From Dyadobacter soli (GTDB lineage Bacteria; Bacteroidota; Bacteroidia; Cytophagales; Spirosomataceae), in contig NZ_FNAN01000012.1 in NCBI RefSeq assembly GCF_900101885.1, positions 124,001 to 188,000 on the forward strand: a DNA stretch of 64,000 nt, read 5' to 3'. Shown one piece after another: positions 34,365 through 43,956 of the stretch (the first letter of the stretch is position 1; each line of letters opens with the position of its first letter). The position numbers and the translations under genes were made by a program. Below the pieces are notes generated by a model. It made no database searches. It saw nothing but the letters and a program-made list of their open reading frames with translations, and was not told the origin of the DNA.

Positions 34365-36599
34365 TTACTTCAATGCAAATGCAATGTAATTCCCGCCGAT
34401 TTTCTGCCCGCGACCGCCACCGGCTGCGATGACAATGTACTGCTTGCCGTCGACCTCGTAGCTGATCGGCGTAGCGAAGCCGCCGGCCGGCAATTGGTAT
34501 TCCCAAACGGTTTTGCCCGTTTTCTTATCGAATGCACGGATCTTCTCGTCTTTGGTACCAGCTATGAAAACTAACCCTCCCGCCGTCACGAGCGGACCGC
34601 CATAACTGTCGGTACCGGTGATCGGGATGCCTTTTTTGGTCAGTTCGGGATACTCGCCGAGCGGCACGCGCCAGAGGTATTCGCCGGTATTCAAATCTAT
34701 CGCATTTAATGTACCCCACGGTGGCTTCACACCCGGATAGCCATTCTGATCGGTGAAGCGCTGCCAGGTTTTACTCACGTACGCAGGCATATACGGGAAG
34801 CCGTCTTTGGAGGCCGGTTTAGCGGCTGCATTAGCGGTTTGCACATTCGCCGCGCCTTGTTTTTCCCGGTTTAAAAGAAAATCAATCAATGCATCATGCT
34901 CCTTGTCCGACAGGTGCCCGAACGATGGCATACGACCGCTGCCGGTTTTAAGAATGCCCTTGATCTGAACCGGACTTAATTTCTTGCCGATATCCACCAA
35001 TGCAGGCAGTTCCGGGCCACTTCCTTTACGATCCTGGCCGTGGCAAGCCGCGCAGTTTGCCAGGTAAAGCGAGTTACCCAGTGTCCGCGGCGCCTCCGAT
35101 TTCTTCTGTGCAGCGTCCACCATTATCAGCTCCCAGGGTTCCTCATTCACATTCTGATAGAAAACCCCTTCCGGATCGACCGCATTACCGCCCCATTCGG
35201 CTCCGCCGCTGTAACCGAACAGCAATGTACCCGTCGTGCTAGGCGGCGCGAATTTGTGGTCTGTTTTAATTTTGAGAAAACGCTCCTGCACGTAAGCGTG
35301 CGCCTCGGGAGAAATGTCTGTAATGTCCGCTTCCGTAAAAACCTGCCTCGAGAGCGGCGCGGGTTTCAATGGAAACTTCTGGGTCGGATAAGGATGCTCG
35401 CCCGGGAGACCATTAACCGGCACTTTCCTTTCTTCAACCGGGAAAATGGACGTTCCATTGTCGCGGTCGAGCACGTAAACGAGGCCGTCCTTGGTACTTT
35501 GAACGACAACGTCGACACGTTTCCCGTTGCGGGTAATGGTCGTCAGGTTCGGCGGACTAGGGTGGTCGCGGTCCCAGAGATCGTGGTGGATCGTCTGGTA
35601 ATGCCACTTCCGCTTGCCGGTTTCGGCGTCGAGCGCCATAATGCAGTTGGCGAAGAGATTACTCCCTTTCCGCGCGCCGCCGTAGAAATCGGAGGCCGGC
35701 GATCCTGTCCCAAAATACACGATGCCCCGTTTTTCATCGAGACTCATGCCGCTCCAATTGTTGGTAGCGCCGATCTTCTTGTACGCATCCTTCGGCCAGG
35801 TGTCGTACCCATATTCTCCGGGCTGTGGTATGGTGTGAAAAACCCATTTCAAATCACCGGTAACGACGTCGAATGCGCGGATATGCCCAGGCGCGGCGTC
35901 TCCGGATTCCGAAACCGCCGAGCCCAGTATGAATGTATTTTTAAAAACAATGCCCGGACTCGTCGCATTCACGGAAAGTTTGCTCACGTCGTGATCCAAG
36001 CCTGTCTGCAAGCCCGCATGAATATCCACCCTACCCTCTTTGCCAAAGCGCTTCACAATCTCTCCCGTAACCGCATTCACGGCATACAAACTCGACCCGA
36101 CCGTATACAGTATACGTTTATCATCCCCGTTCTCCCAGTACACAACGCCCCGGTTCGAATTAAGGCGATCGTCCTTGAATGGCTCGAATTTCCAGATCTG
36201 CTCGCCGGTTCCGGCTTTCAATGCGAAGAGTTTCAGCTCCGGCGTCGTGCCGTAGAGCACGCCGTTTACCACAATCGGCTGACATTGAATGGCCCGGTTG
36301 CGTTGTCGGCCGGGATTGGCCGGGTCCGGCTTTTCGGAAGCGTCGTACATCCAGGCTACCTGCAAGTTTTGTACATTACCTGTATTCACCTGATCCAGCG
36401 GCGAATATCGGTTTCCGGCTTTGTTACCACCATAGTTAGGCCAGTCTGCTCCGGCCGCAGCTCCTGGGCCAGACGGTATCTGCCCTGCTTTGCCGGGCCC
36501 CAAACCGCTGCCCAACATTATCGCCACGCACAATGTACCCACCGACAAGCCAATGCCCTTTTTCCAAAGCGCCGACCGCAAAAACTGCTCACTTCCCAT
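34365..36599 (-). CDS. PQQ-dependent sugar/alcohol dehydrogenase with inserted cytochrome c domain
   Basis: Quinoprotein dehydrogenase of 744 residues, facing the periplasm. An N-terminal hydrophobic anchor or signal (about 14-36) precedes DWPNYGGNKAGNRYSPL and the PQQ beta-propeller. The motif WHYQTIHHDLWDRDHPSPP is characteristic of the glucose/quinate dehydrogenase branch and contains its catalytic Asp. A c-type heme site CAACHGQ with a later Met (GRMPSFGH) lies at about 510-590 inside the propeller, after which blades resume to the end (GGGRGQKIGGNYIAFAL). Electrons could pass directly to the heme and on to the neighbouring cytochrome protein. Substrate is not determined. Confidence 0.9.
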   Translation of the reverse strand: MGSEQFLRSALWKKGIGLSVGTLCVAIMLGSGLGPGKAGQIPSGPGAAAGADWPNYGGNKAGNRYSPLDQVNTGNVQNLQVAWMYDASEKPDPANPGRQRNRAIQCQPIVVNGVLYGTTPELKLFALKAGTGEQIWKFEPFKDDRLNSNRGVVYWENGDDKRILYTVGSSLYAVNAVTGEIVKRFGKEGRVDIHAGLQTGLDHDVSKLSVNATSPGIVFKNTFILGSAVSESGDAAPGHIRAFDVVTGDLKWVFHTIPQPGEYGYDTWPKDAYKKIGATNNWSGMSLDEKRGIVYFGTGSPASDFYGGARKGSNLFANCIMALDAETGKRKWHYQTIHHDLWDRDHPSPPNLTTITRNGKRVDVVVQSTKDGLVYVLDRDNGTSIFPVEERKVPVNGLPGEHPYPTQKFPLKPAPLSRQVFTEADITDISPEAHAYVQERFLKIKTDHKFAPPSTTGTLLFGYSGGAEWGGNAVDPEGVFYQNVNEEPWELIMVDAAQKKSEAPRTLGNSLYLANCAACHGQDRKGSGPELPALVDIGKKLSPVQIKGILKTGSGRMPSFGHLSDKEHDALIDFLLNREKQGAANVQTANAAAKPASKDGFPYMPAYVSKTWQRFTDQNGYPGVKPPWGTLNAIDLNTGEYLWRVPLGEYPELTKKGIPITGTDSYGGPLVTAGGLVFIAGTKDEKIRAFDKKTGKTVWEYQLPAGGFATPISYEVDGKQYIVIAAGGGRGQKIGGNYIAFALK

Positions 36600-36629
36600 T
36601 AATCTCAGAGTTTCGGTTTAAGGTTTCAG

Positions 36630-38861
36630 TTACTGAATCGACAGTTCATCCAGGGTATATGCCTTGTCGCGCGACGCCGTTTGTTCGCGGATCGTCTTCA
36701 CGTCAGCGGGGCGAACCGGCGGTGAATTAGTGAATTCGTGCCGCACGTAGCTAAGCACCGAAGCGATCCATTCATCGTCGTTGTCCTTCATCGAAGGCAT
36801 TTCCGTTGGATAACTGTTACCTTCAATCGGCCCCGACAAACCATGCAGCAGAATGCGCACCGACGCCTGCGTGTTATTCCGGTTCAACCTGCGCGAACCG
36901 TTGAGCGGTGGCGCGGTCTTGCTCGTCAGGCCTTTCCCATCCGCGCCGTGGCAGGTAGCGCAAAGCGATTTGTAGATCACCGAGCCATTCATGACCAATG
37001 TACGATCCGGCCCGTCGAGCCGCCCTAGCTTCATCCCGAATTTCTTGGCATCCTCATTCTTTTCCACGCTCCGTTGCGCGCGGGCGAGCACTTCCGCACC
37101 GTTTGCATGTTTTACAATATCACCTGCCAATGCCCTCGCTTTCGGCGATTCGCTTGTGCCCAACGAGAATATCAGCTGCATCCGCACATCGGCTACCGGA
37201 TCGGCTTTCAATGCCGCCAGTGTTTCGATCATCGCATCGTTCTTTTTCAGATAAGGCTCCGTCATGCGAACGGCCGCTTTACGTATCTCAAAATCGCTGT
37301 CTTTCAATGCACGAGCAATGGTACTTTGGTCCAATGCATTCAACCCTTCGAGCGTCCATAATGCGTGCAGCCGTGCGAGTGCCGACGGCGATTTGATCGC
37401 CTCGTTACTTTCACCCGTCGCGATCGCTTTCAGTAACGGTACTACCGATTGATCATTGCGGACTACCAGTTCTTTCTGCGCATTATCCCGCCACCAGCCA
37501 TTCGGATGGCCCAGGTATGCTACCAACCGTTGCGAACTCTCGTCCAGCATTTTGGGCTTTGGCCCCGGCGCCATACCGTCGTGTACAAGGCGGTAAATGC
37601 GGCCGTGCTGAATGTTTTTATCCAAACCCAATCGCTTGATCTGCGGGCGCAGGTAGCTTTTTGGACCTGTCCAGTTGCCTTCCTGAATGATCCCGCGGTT
37701 CATATCGACAATGTAAAGGCAGCCATCCGGCCCGGTGTACATATTCACCGCCCGGAAATTCATATCCGTAGACGCGATGAACTCTTCCTTTTGATAAGCG
37801 TTTTCGAGGGTAATCTTGCCATTCTTGTTGGTCACTTTCGCACGGCGAATAAGCCGTCCAACCGGCTCGCTGATGAGCAGATCGCCTTGCAGATCCACCG
37901 GAAGTTTATCCCCACGGAATACTACCTGCCCGCAGCTGGCAGTGAAATGGTTCAGCGTGGTGTCGGGGCGCAGACGTTTCAGGCCACCTTCCACATCCGG
38001 CGTCTTGATAATCGGCCAAACTTCATTGAACTCCTCTTTGTACTGGTCTGCAAACTCCATTCGACCATAAATCGGGTTAATCTGGAAGCCTAATGCAGGC
38101 GTTTCACCACCCGCCGAAGAAAAGTACAAGCGCCCGTAATTATCATGGGTAAGCCCCCACTGCCCGCTCGAACCGCTTGGAATGGAGTCGGGTTTCAAAA
38201 CACCATTGGTATACCGGAAACGCACGGCGTCTACGGCCATATAAATCCAGTTATCGACGTTCCAATCGAGGCCGCTGCGCTGGTGTTCCAGGTTTCCGGG
38301 TGCCTTTTTGTCCGGTGTGTAAACCGGGCGTTTTTCATCGGCTACACCGTCTTTGTTGTTGTCCTTGTAGCTGTAAACATTGTAGGTATCCGTCTCATTG
38401 ACAAGCAATTCATTGCCGACACACAGCAACATTCTGGGTAGGAGCATTTTATCGATAAACACCGAGCTCTTATCCATTTTGCCGTCGTTGTTGGTGTCTT
38501 CGAGCAGCATTACCCGGCTTGTAGGCGCGTGCTCGTCCGTACCCTCCACGTCCTGCATGTACGTGTTGAGCTCGGCTACGTACATGCGCGCGTTACCGTC
38601 CCAGGCGATGGCCACCGGTTCGTGGATCATCGGCTCGCTGGCGACCAGTTCGAGGTGGTAACCTTTGGGCAATTTGAAAGTTTTAATGCTCTGCTCCGGC
38701 GTAAGGTGCGTGGGCGACGGATTGTCGGTGAATGCGGGAATAGCGCTCACTGATGCGTCGGTGGTGCGCAGCATGTCGCTTTTGGAACCGTTCTGCCTCG
38801 ATACCTGGCAGGTAACCAGCGTAGCGGCCAGTATCCCGGCGATCCATATTTTCTTGTTCAT
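36630..38861 (-). CDS. PVC-type lipoprotein: beta-propeller, HEAT repeats and c-type heme domain
   Basis: A protein of 743 residues with a probable lipoprotein signal (LVTCQ near residue 18). Parts in order: a DUF7133-like propeller (about 55-440, LPKGYHLELVASEPMIHEPVAIAWD), HEAT-like helices (about 445-610) and a C-terminal cytochrome c domain with CATCHGADGKG and axial Met in PTEMPSMKDNDDEW. Such membrane-bound dehydrogenase-like proteins are common in Planctomycetes and Bacteroidota; substrates are unknown. It lies between the GH95 gene (24 nt) and the PQQ dehydrogenase (30 nt), so a role in the same oxidation chain is likely. Confidence 0.85.
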   Translation of the reverse strand: MNKKIWIAGILAATLVTCQVSRQNGSKSDMLRTTDASVSAIPAFTDNPSPTHLTPEQSIKTFKLPKGYHLELVASEPMIHEPVAIAWDGNARMYVAELNTYMQDVEGTDEHAPTSRVMLLEDTNNDGKMDKSSVFIDKMLLPRMLLCVGNELLVNETDTYNVYSYKDNNKDGVADEKRPVYTPDKKAPGNLEHQRSGLDWNVDNWIYMAVDAVRFRYTNGVLKPDSIPSGSSGQWGLTHDNYGRLYFSSAGGETPALGFQINPIYGRMEFADQYKEEFNEVWPIIKTPDVEGGLKRLRPDTTLNHFTASCGQVVFRGDKLPVDLQGDLLISEPVGRLIRRAKVTNKNGKITLENAYQKEEFIASTDMNFRAVNMYTGPDGCLYIVDMNRGIIQEGNWTGPKSYLRPQIKRLGLDKNIQHGRIYRLVHDGMAPGPKPKMLDESSQRLVAYLGHPNGWWRDNAQKELVVRNDQSVVPLLKAIATGESNEAIKSPSALARLHALWTLEGLNALDQSTIARALKDSDFEIRKAAVRMTEPYLKKNDAMIETLAALKADPVADVRMQLIFSLGTSESPKARALAGDIVKHANGAEVLARAQRSVEKNEDAKKFGMKLGRLDGPDRTLVMNGSVIYKSLCATCHGADGKGLTSKTAPPLNGSRRLNRNNTQASVRILLHGLSGPIEGNSYPTEMPSMKDNDDEWIASVLSYVRHEFTNSPPVRPADVKTIREQTASRDKAYTLDELSIQ

Positions 38862-38885
38862 GGTGATAGGTTTAAAGGGTTAGGA

Positions 38886-41408
38886 TTAGCGGGTAAATGT
38901 ATACGTCTTTCCCTGCTCGGTTTTGAAATCGTACAATGCTGTTTCTGGCAATTTCGAAGGGGCCATTTTTGCGGCCGGAGAAACGATCGGTTTGGGAATA
39001 TCGAGCATTTGGTAGAATGGATTGCTGTTCTGGCTACCATCGGCGGCGAGCGCTAATGCATTACCTTTCAAGGCATTAGGGAGTCGCAACCGGCAATTTC
39101 CACCCAGATTTGATTTGATCACCAATTTGGAAACTTCCCCTTCTTTCCATTCCAATGTCACTATTTCAAATCCTCCGCGTGCCCGCAAGCCGCTGATCGA
39201 GCCGTTTTTCCAACTGTCGGGAAGGGCCGGGAGGAGATGAATGGCACCGTCGTGGCTTTGCATGAGCATTTCGGCAATGCCCGCGGTGCAGCCGAAGTTA
39301 CCGTCGATCTGGAATGGCGGGTGCGCGTCGAAAAGGTTGGTGTATGTTCCGCCGCCGCCTTTTTTATCAGGTGCATTGACGGGTGATAGTTGGTCGGTAA
39401 TGAGTTTATATGCGCGATTTCCGTCGAGCAGGCGCGCCCACCAGTTCACTTTCCAGCCCATCGACCAGCCGGTAGAAACATCGCCGCGGTGTTCGAGCGA
39501 GGTTCTTGCAGCACTAAACAATTCCGGCGTGCGGTAGGCAGAAAGCTGATGTGAAGGATACAACCCATACAAATGCGAAATGTGACGGTGCTTGTCCTCG
39601 GGACTGTCGAGGTCTTCGAGCCATTCCTGCAACTGCCCGAACTTCCCTACCTGCATCGGAGGCAGCTGCGCGCGCTTGGTTTTCAATGTTTTTACAAAAT
39701 CCGCATCCGTTCCGAGAGTTTCCGCGGCACGGATCGTAGCTGTAAAAATATCGTACACGATCTGGTTATCCATCGTGTTCCCCGCTCCGATCGTCGTTTT
39801 CGAACGAATTGCCGGTGCATTTTCCGGCGACATGCCGGGCACGACTACCAGCCATTTGTGCGTCGGCTCCGGCACGAGGAAATCGACAAAAAACTGCGCC
39901 GAACCTTTCAAAGCCGGGTACACCGATTTGAGATACTCCTTGTCACCCGAGTAGGAATATTTCTCCCACAAATGCGTGCTCAGCCAGGCGCCGCCCATCG
40001 GCCACATGGCGTAGAAAATCGGGTCTACCGGGCCGGTAATGCGCCACAAATCGGTATTATGATGTGCCAGCCAGCCTTTTGCCCCGTACATTACCCGCGC
40101 CGTTTCCTGCCCGGTCACCGACAATTCCTTCACCATTTGTACCAATGGCTCATGCAGCTCCGTCAGATTAGTGACTTCTGCCGGCCAGTAATTCATTTCG
40201 GTATTAATGTTGATCGTATACTTGCTACCCCAGGGCGGGTTCATTTCCTGGTTCCAGATGCCCTGCAAGTTGGCTGGTTGCCCGACGGGCATTCCGTTAC
40301 CGCCCGGCTGCGAAGAAGATATCAGCAAATACCTTCCGAACTGGAAATACAATGCCACCAGTTGGGGGTCATCACCCGAAGCAAACTTTACAATCCGCTC
40401 GTCGGTAGGCCATTTTGCAGCCTCCGACGTCCCTAAATCGAGTTTTACGCGATTGAAATAATGTTGATAAGCAACAATGTGGCTCTTGAGAATGGTGGCA
40501 AATGGCTTCGCCGCCGCTTTACTCAGATATTGGTCCGCTTTGGCACGCGCGTCGGCCGTCAGCGTTTTATAATCCACAAAGTTGGTAGCGATGGAAATGT
40601 AGATCGTCGCCGCATTGGCCTTACTTACCGTCAGCGAGGTGTCACCCGCGCTCAACTGCCCGCCCTCGGGCGCCACCAGCACATGCGCTCGAAACGCAAC
40701 CTGCCCTTTGATACCCTCCTTATCCCCGGTCACACCCGCGAAAACCAACTTCCCTCCTTTCTCCATCGTCCTTTCTCCCTTCTGAGGGCTGTTCAAAAAA
40801 GAGGTAAATGTCAATTTCCCAGGCTTATCGGCCGTCAGTCGTATTGCGATGACCTCATCAGGTACCGAAGCAATCACCTGCCGGGTATATTTTACACCAT
40901 CAACCGTGTATGAGGTTGTAATTACAGCCCTCTCTATATCCAGTTCACGATAATAGTCCGTGAATTTCTCATGGCCCGGGAAGTCGATATTCAGATTACC
41001 GACGGGCTGGTACATCATCCCGTTTGTCGTTTTCGACTCGATTTTTTCGGCGGCGAGTTTAGCGGCTTCGTTGTGCTTACCTTCGAAGATGAGCTTGCGC
41101 ACCTCGGGCAATGCGGCGAGGGCATTGGGGTTATCGTTCCGGTTGGGGCCACCAGCCCACACGGTCGATTCGTTGAGTTTGAGAACCTCTCTTTCGGGAT
41201 TACCATACACCATTGCACCCAACCGGCCATTCCCGACAGGCAATGCGTCGGTCCAGGTATTTCCGGCTGGCTTTTGGTACCAGAGCTTTAATGCGCCCCG
41301 CGTGGAGACGCCCGGCGTAGCGACGCCCGGCGTAGCGATGCCCGGCGTCTGTGCAAAAGATTGATTGGTAAAAACAAAGAGGGTCAGGCTTAGGAATAGG
41401 CGTTTCAT
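38886..41408 (-). CDS. Glycoside hydrolase family 95, probable alpha-L-fucosidase
   Basis: Exported inverting glycosidase of 840 residues, using the ATG at 41408 that begins a clear signal peptide (ending QSFAQ). The GH95 pattern is complete: LWYQKPAGNTWTDALPVGNG, NESTVWAGGPNRNDNPN, QGIWNQEMNPPWGSKYT, NINTEMNYWPAE, HRHISHLYGLYPSHQ and QIDGNFGCTAGIAEML, covering the regions that hold the family's catalytic Asn, Glu and Asp. Family members cleave alpha-1,2-L-fucosides or L-galactosides. Just after the signal peptide is a short tandem repeat (TPGIATPGVATPGVS). First gene of the four-gene operon. Confidence 0.92.
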   Translation of the reverse strand: MKRLFLSLTLFVFTNQSFAQTPGIATPGVATPGVSTRGALKLWYQKPAGNTWTDALPVGNGRLGAMVYGNPEREVLKLNESTVWAGGPNRNDNPNALAALPEVRKLIFEGKHNEAAKLAAEKIESKTTNGMMYQPVGNLNIDFPGHEKFTDYYRELDIERAVITTSYTVDGVKYTRQVIASVPDEVIAIRLTADKPGKLTFTSFLNSPQKGERTMEKGGKLVFAGVTGDKEGIKGQVAFRAHVLVAPEGGQLSAGDTSLTVSKANAATIYISIATNFVDYKTLTADARAKADQYLSKAAAKPFATILKSHIVAYQHYFNRVKLDLGTSEAAKWPTDERIVKFASGDDPQLVALYFQFGRYLLISSSQPGGNGMPVGQPANLQGIWNQEMNPPWGSKYTININTEMNYWPAEVTNLTELHEPLVQMVKELSVTGQETARVMYGAKGWLAHHNTDLWRITGPVDPIFYAMWPMGGAWLSTHLWEKYSYSGDKEYLKSVYPALKGSAQFFVDFLVPEPTHKWLVVVPGMSPENAPAIRSKTTIGAGNTMDNQIVYDIFTATIRAAETLGTDADFVKTLKTKRAQLPPMQVGKFGQLQEWLEDLDSPEDKHRHISHLYGLYPSHQLSAYRTPELFSAARTSLEHRGDVSTGWSMGWKVNWWARLLDGNRAYKLITDQLSPVNAPDKKGGGGTYTNLFDAHPPFQIDGNFGCTAGIAEMLMQSHDGAIHLLPALPDSWKNGSISGLRARGGFEIVTLEWKEGEVSKLVIKSNLGGNCRLRLPNALKGNALALAADGSQNSNPFYQMLDIPKPIVSPAAKMAPSKLPETALYDFKTEQGKTYTFTR

Positions 41409-41673
41409 GAAAAATGTGTTGTTGTCCTTTGCGTTAAGAGGACACAAACCGGGATTTTTAATGCTTTGGGTTATTAAAGTTTGGTTAACCGGGAAATGAC
41501 CGCTGCACAAACACGGCTTTGGCTTGCACCGCTACTGGTCGTCAGGCTAACGGATGGGCAAATTAGGCGGTTGGGATTAACAGGGGTATTAATAAAAGCT
41601 TAACGGGGTGGGGAATTGTGAAAAAGGATCTTTGGAAGATAAAAAATCGACCCTAATCTGGAAACTGCAACAG

Positions 41674-42057
41674 CTATCTTTTCGAACTGCTGGTCGCTCT
41701 GCCAAAAATGTAACCGAGCGCAGTACCTGCGAAAGCGAGTGCTTTCGAGCCGCTTTCTGACAAGAAATGCACAGCATCGGGATTTGCTTTCGCTGTAATG
41801 AGGCAAGCCACGTATATGCCCAAACCTAATAGTACGGATAGAAGTGCGATGAATGTTTGGGTATTCCGCCCATCGCCGAAGAATTTGCCGAGCGTTCCCA
41901 TGTCCTTCTCTTTCATCACCTGCTCATGGTGGTACCGCTCCCGCGTGAGTTCGAGTTGCAGATTGTGGGCGCTTTTTAATGTATCGTCAAAATCAGGGTC
42001 GTCCATCTCTATTTCGACAATCCCTTCCCGCTTCGCCCTGCGTCGATCAAGCGCCAT
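41674..42057 (-). CDS. Small membrane protein paired with ImmA/IrrE peptidase
   Basis: A protein of 127 residues. The ATG at 42057 is taken; an upstream TTG is less likely. An acidic and then helical cytoplasmic part (about 10-60) precedes two hydrophobic segments (about 70-92 and 105-122) and a Ser/Arg tail. No family recognised. It overlaps the end of the ImmA/IrrE gene by 11 bp, so the two are almost certainly co-translated. It may anchor or be a target of the peptidase. Confidence 0.6.
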   Translation of the reverse strand: MALDRRRAKREGIVEIEMDDPDFDDTLKSAHNLQLELTRERYHHEQVMKEKDMGTLGKFFGDGRNTQTFIALLSVLLGLGIYVACLITAKANPDAVHFLSESGSKALAFAGTALGYIFGRATSSSKR

Positions 42058-42559
42058 ACTCAAACGATATGCGGTACCGGATTACAGGAACGGAGACGGC
42101 AAAAAGCGCCGAAAGGTGTTCGGGCGAGAGCTCCTTCCAATATTTGTCAAGCATGAAGCGGGGCACCAGCAAGTTAGCAGCAAAAGAGTTAGCCTCCATT
42201 TCAATGGGATCGTCGCCATTGTTATCTCCCCGCAGCAGCACCTGGTAATCGGAAGATTTCGCCCATTCGGTGTGTAACAACTTATGCCCGAGCTCGTGAG
42301 CAATTGTGAATGTCTGCCTGAGAGGAAACTCATTCTTGTTCACGTAAATCGTTTCATCATCGAAATCATAGAAACCGGAAATCGAGTCATACTCCGGGGT
42401 AAATCCCACAAACATGACTCTTACCCCGAGTTGCTGCGCGATATCCGCCGGATTGACCGGTGGCTCCAACAGTCCAAACTCATTCAGAATTCGGGCAGCT
42501 TCTCCTTTGGCTTTAAAGTAGTCAGGCCTCGACGAAATATTACAGATTGAACTAACCAT
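42047..42559 (-). CDS. ImmA/IrrE-family zinc metallopeptidase
   Basis: Zinc peptidase of 170 residues. HELGHKLLH gives the HExxH site near residue 90 and the downstream EMEANSFAANLLVP supplies the third ligand, as in ImmA/IrrE (DUF955). The N-terminal part (AARILNEFGLLEPPVNPADIAQQLGVRV) is the usual helical cap. Relatives cleave phage-type or DdrO repressors and are generally encoded with an Xre-type helix-turn-helix protein or fused to it. Here no such gene is adjacent; the partner is the small membrane protein that overlaps its 3' end. Confidence 0.88.
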   Translation of the reverse strand: MVSSICNISSRPDYFKAKGEAARILNEFGLLEPPVNPADIAQQLGVRVMFVGFTPEYDSISGFYDFDDETIYVNKNEFPLRQTFTIAHELGHKLLHTEWAKSSDYQVLLRGDNNGDDPIEMEANSFAANLLVPRFMLDKYWKELSPEHLSALFAVSVPVIRYRISFEYGA

Positions 42560-42717
42560 GGTTATAAATAATTAGTACCTAAATTGCCTTATCCACACCT
42601 AAGTTATCACATTTGATCCGGGATTTTACAGTCAAAAAGCCACCAATTTTCAAACGGTAGGCCTTTTCCTCCCATCCGCGGATTTGAATTATCAGGTAAC
42701 ATTTTTTTCTGCGCTCC

Positions 42718-43947
42718 TCACCCCAACCGCCCAATCTTCTCCGCCAACAACCGCCTGTCCGCCCGCGACCTGGCGAGCGCAAGTGCCGTATTGAAACATT
42801 CCAATGCCTTCACATCGTCAATCCCCAGATACAACTCCCCCAGCAGCGAATGGTATAAATGGTTATCGGCCAGGTTAAGCTTCTCGGCTTCGCGGATGGC
42901 TTCGGGTTTTGAGCGGGCTTTGGCGAGGGCGTAGGTGCGGTTCAGGGCGGCGATCGGGGAATATTCGAGGATGAGCAATTCATTATAGTATTGGAGAATG
43001 TGCTCCCATTTTTCCGGTGTGTCGGCTTTGATGGTATGCCAGTAGCCGATCGCGGCTTCGAGGTGGTAGCGGGAAAGCTGCCGCCCCACGGAGGCCCGGT
43101 TAAGGTAATATTCGCCGCGGCTGATGAGCGCTGCGTCCCAGAGGCTATCGTCCTGGTCCTGGTAGAGCACGGTTTCGCCCTCGGGGTTGGTCCGTGCCTC
43201 GAAGCGGGAGGCGTGGAAACACATTAGCGCAAGCAATGCATTGGCGGGCGGCCTGTCGGTGCAGGGGTTTTCGAGGAGCATTTTGGTAAGCCACATGGCT
43301 TCGATGCAGACGTCCTTTCGCAGCGTTACATCCTTTCCGGCCGAGTAGAAGCCTTCGTTGAAGAGCAGGTACAAGGTTTTTAACACCGCGTCCAGCCTGG
43401 CTTCAATGTCGCTTTCGGCGGGAAACTCCATTTTCACCTGCTCGGTACGCAGTTTTTCACGGGCCCGGTAAAGTCGTTTGTTGATAGTTTCCTTGTTGGT
43501 CAGGAATGCGCTCGCGATCTCGCCGATCCCGAAGCCACATAGCACGTTCAACGCCAGGCCGATCTGCGACTCCACGGGCAGCGACGGATGACAAATGGCG
43601 AACATCATTTGCAGCTGGCTGTCGGTAATGTTTTGCGTGGACAAATCAATATCGATTTCATCGCTCATCTGGCTGTCTCTGACCACCTTACCGCTGATTT
43701 TTTCCTTGAACAGCTTGTCGCGGCGCAGGTAGTCGAGTGTTTTGTTGCGCGCCACGGTGTATAGCCAAGCAACAGGATTGTCGGGCGCACCCTTCATTGC
43801 CCACATTTCGGATGCAAGCAAAAAAGTGTCGCTGGCAATGTCCTGGGCTATTTCTATGTGTTCCAAACCAAACGTCTTGCCCAATACCGCCGTGATTTTC
43901 CGGTATTCGGTCCTGAACAAATGGGGTATCAATTCCTGGTTTTTCAT
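42718..43947 (-). CDS. ECF42-like RNA polymerase sigma factor with C-terminal helical extension
   Basis: A protein of 409 residues, about twice a normal ECF sigma. Region 2 (about 8-75, AQDIASDTFLLASEMWAMKG, AWLYTVARNKTLDYLRRDKL), region 4 (about 115-170, GFGIGEIASAFLTNKETINKRLYRAREKL), then a TPR-like/DUF6596 extension (about 185-405, LYLLFNEGFYSA, EAMWLTKMLLENP, NRTYALAKA). This layout is that of the ECF42 group, which is encoded with DGPF/YciI proteins. Such a gene lies just upstream (44008). The extension is thought to regulate the sigma factor, with no membrane anti-sigma. Confidence 0.9.
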   Translation of the reverse strand: MKNQELIPHLFRTEYRKITAVLGKTFGLEHIEIAQDIASDTFLLASEMWAMKGAPDNPVAWLYTVARNKTLDYLRRDKLFKEKISGKVVRDSQMSDEIDIDLSTQNITDSQLQMMFAICHPSLPVESQIGLALNVLCGFGIGEIASAFLTNKETINKRLYRAREKLRTEQVKMEFPAESDIEARLDAVLKTLYLLFNEGFYSAGKDVTLRKDVCIEAMWLTKMLLENPCTDRPPANALLALMCFHASRFEARTNPEGETVLYQDQDDSLWDAALISRGEYYLNRASVGRQLSRYHLEAAIGYWHTIKADTPEKWEHILQYYNELLILEYSPIAALNRTYALAKARSKPEAIREAEKLNLADNHLYHSLLGELYLGIDDVKALECFNTALALARSRADRRLLAEKIGRLG

Positions 43948-43956
43948 GGCCTCAAA

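Noticed and set aside
35040..36602. 520-codon open frame on the plus strand
   Set aside because: Exactly antisense to the PQQ dehydrogenase, whose motifs are unmistakable. Composition (many Arg/His/Cys) is that of a reverse-complement shadow.
42579..42782. 67-codon minus-strand frame
   Set aside because: Overlaps the end of the sigma gene out of frame; Arg/Gly/Trp-rich and without a start context.
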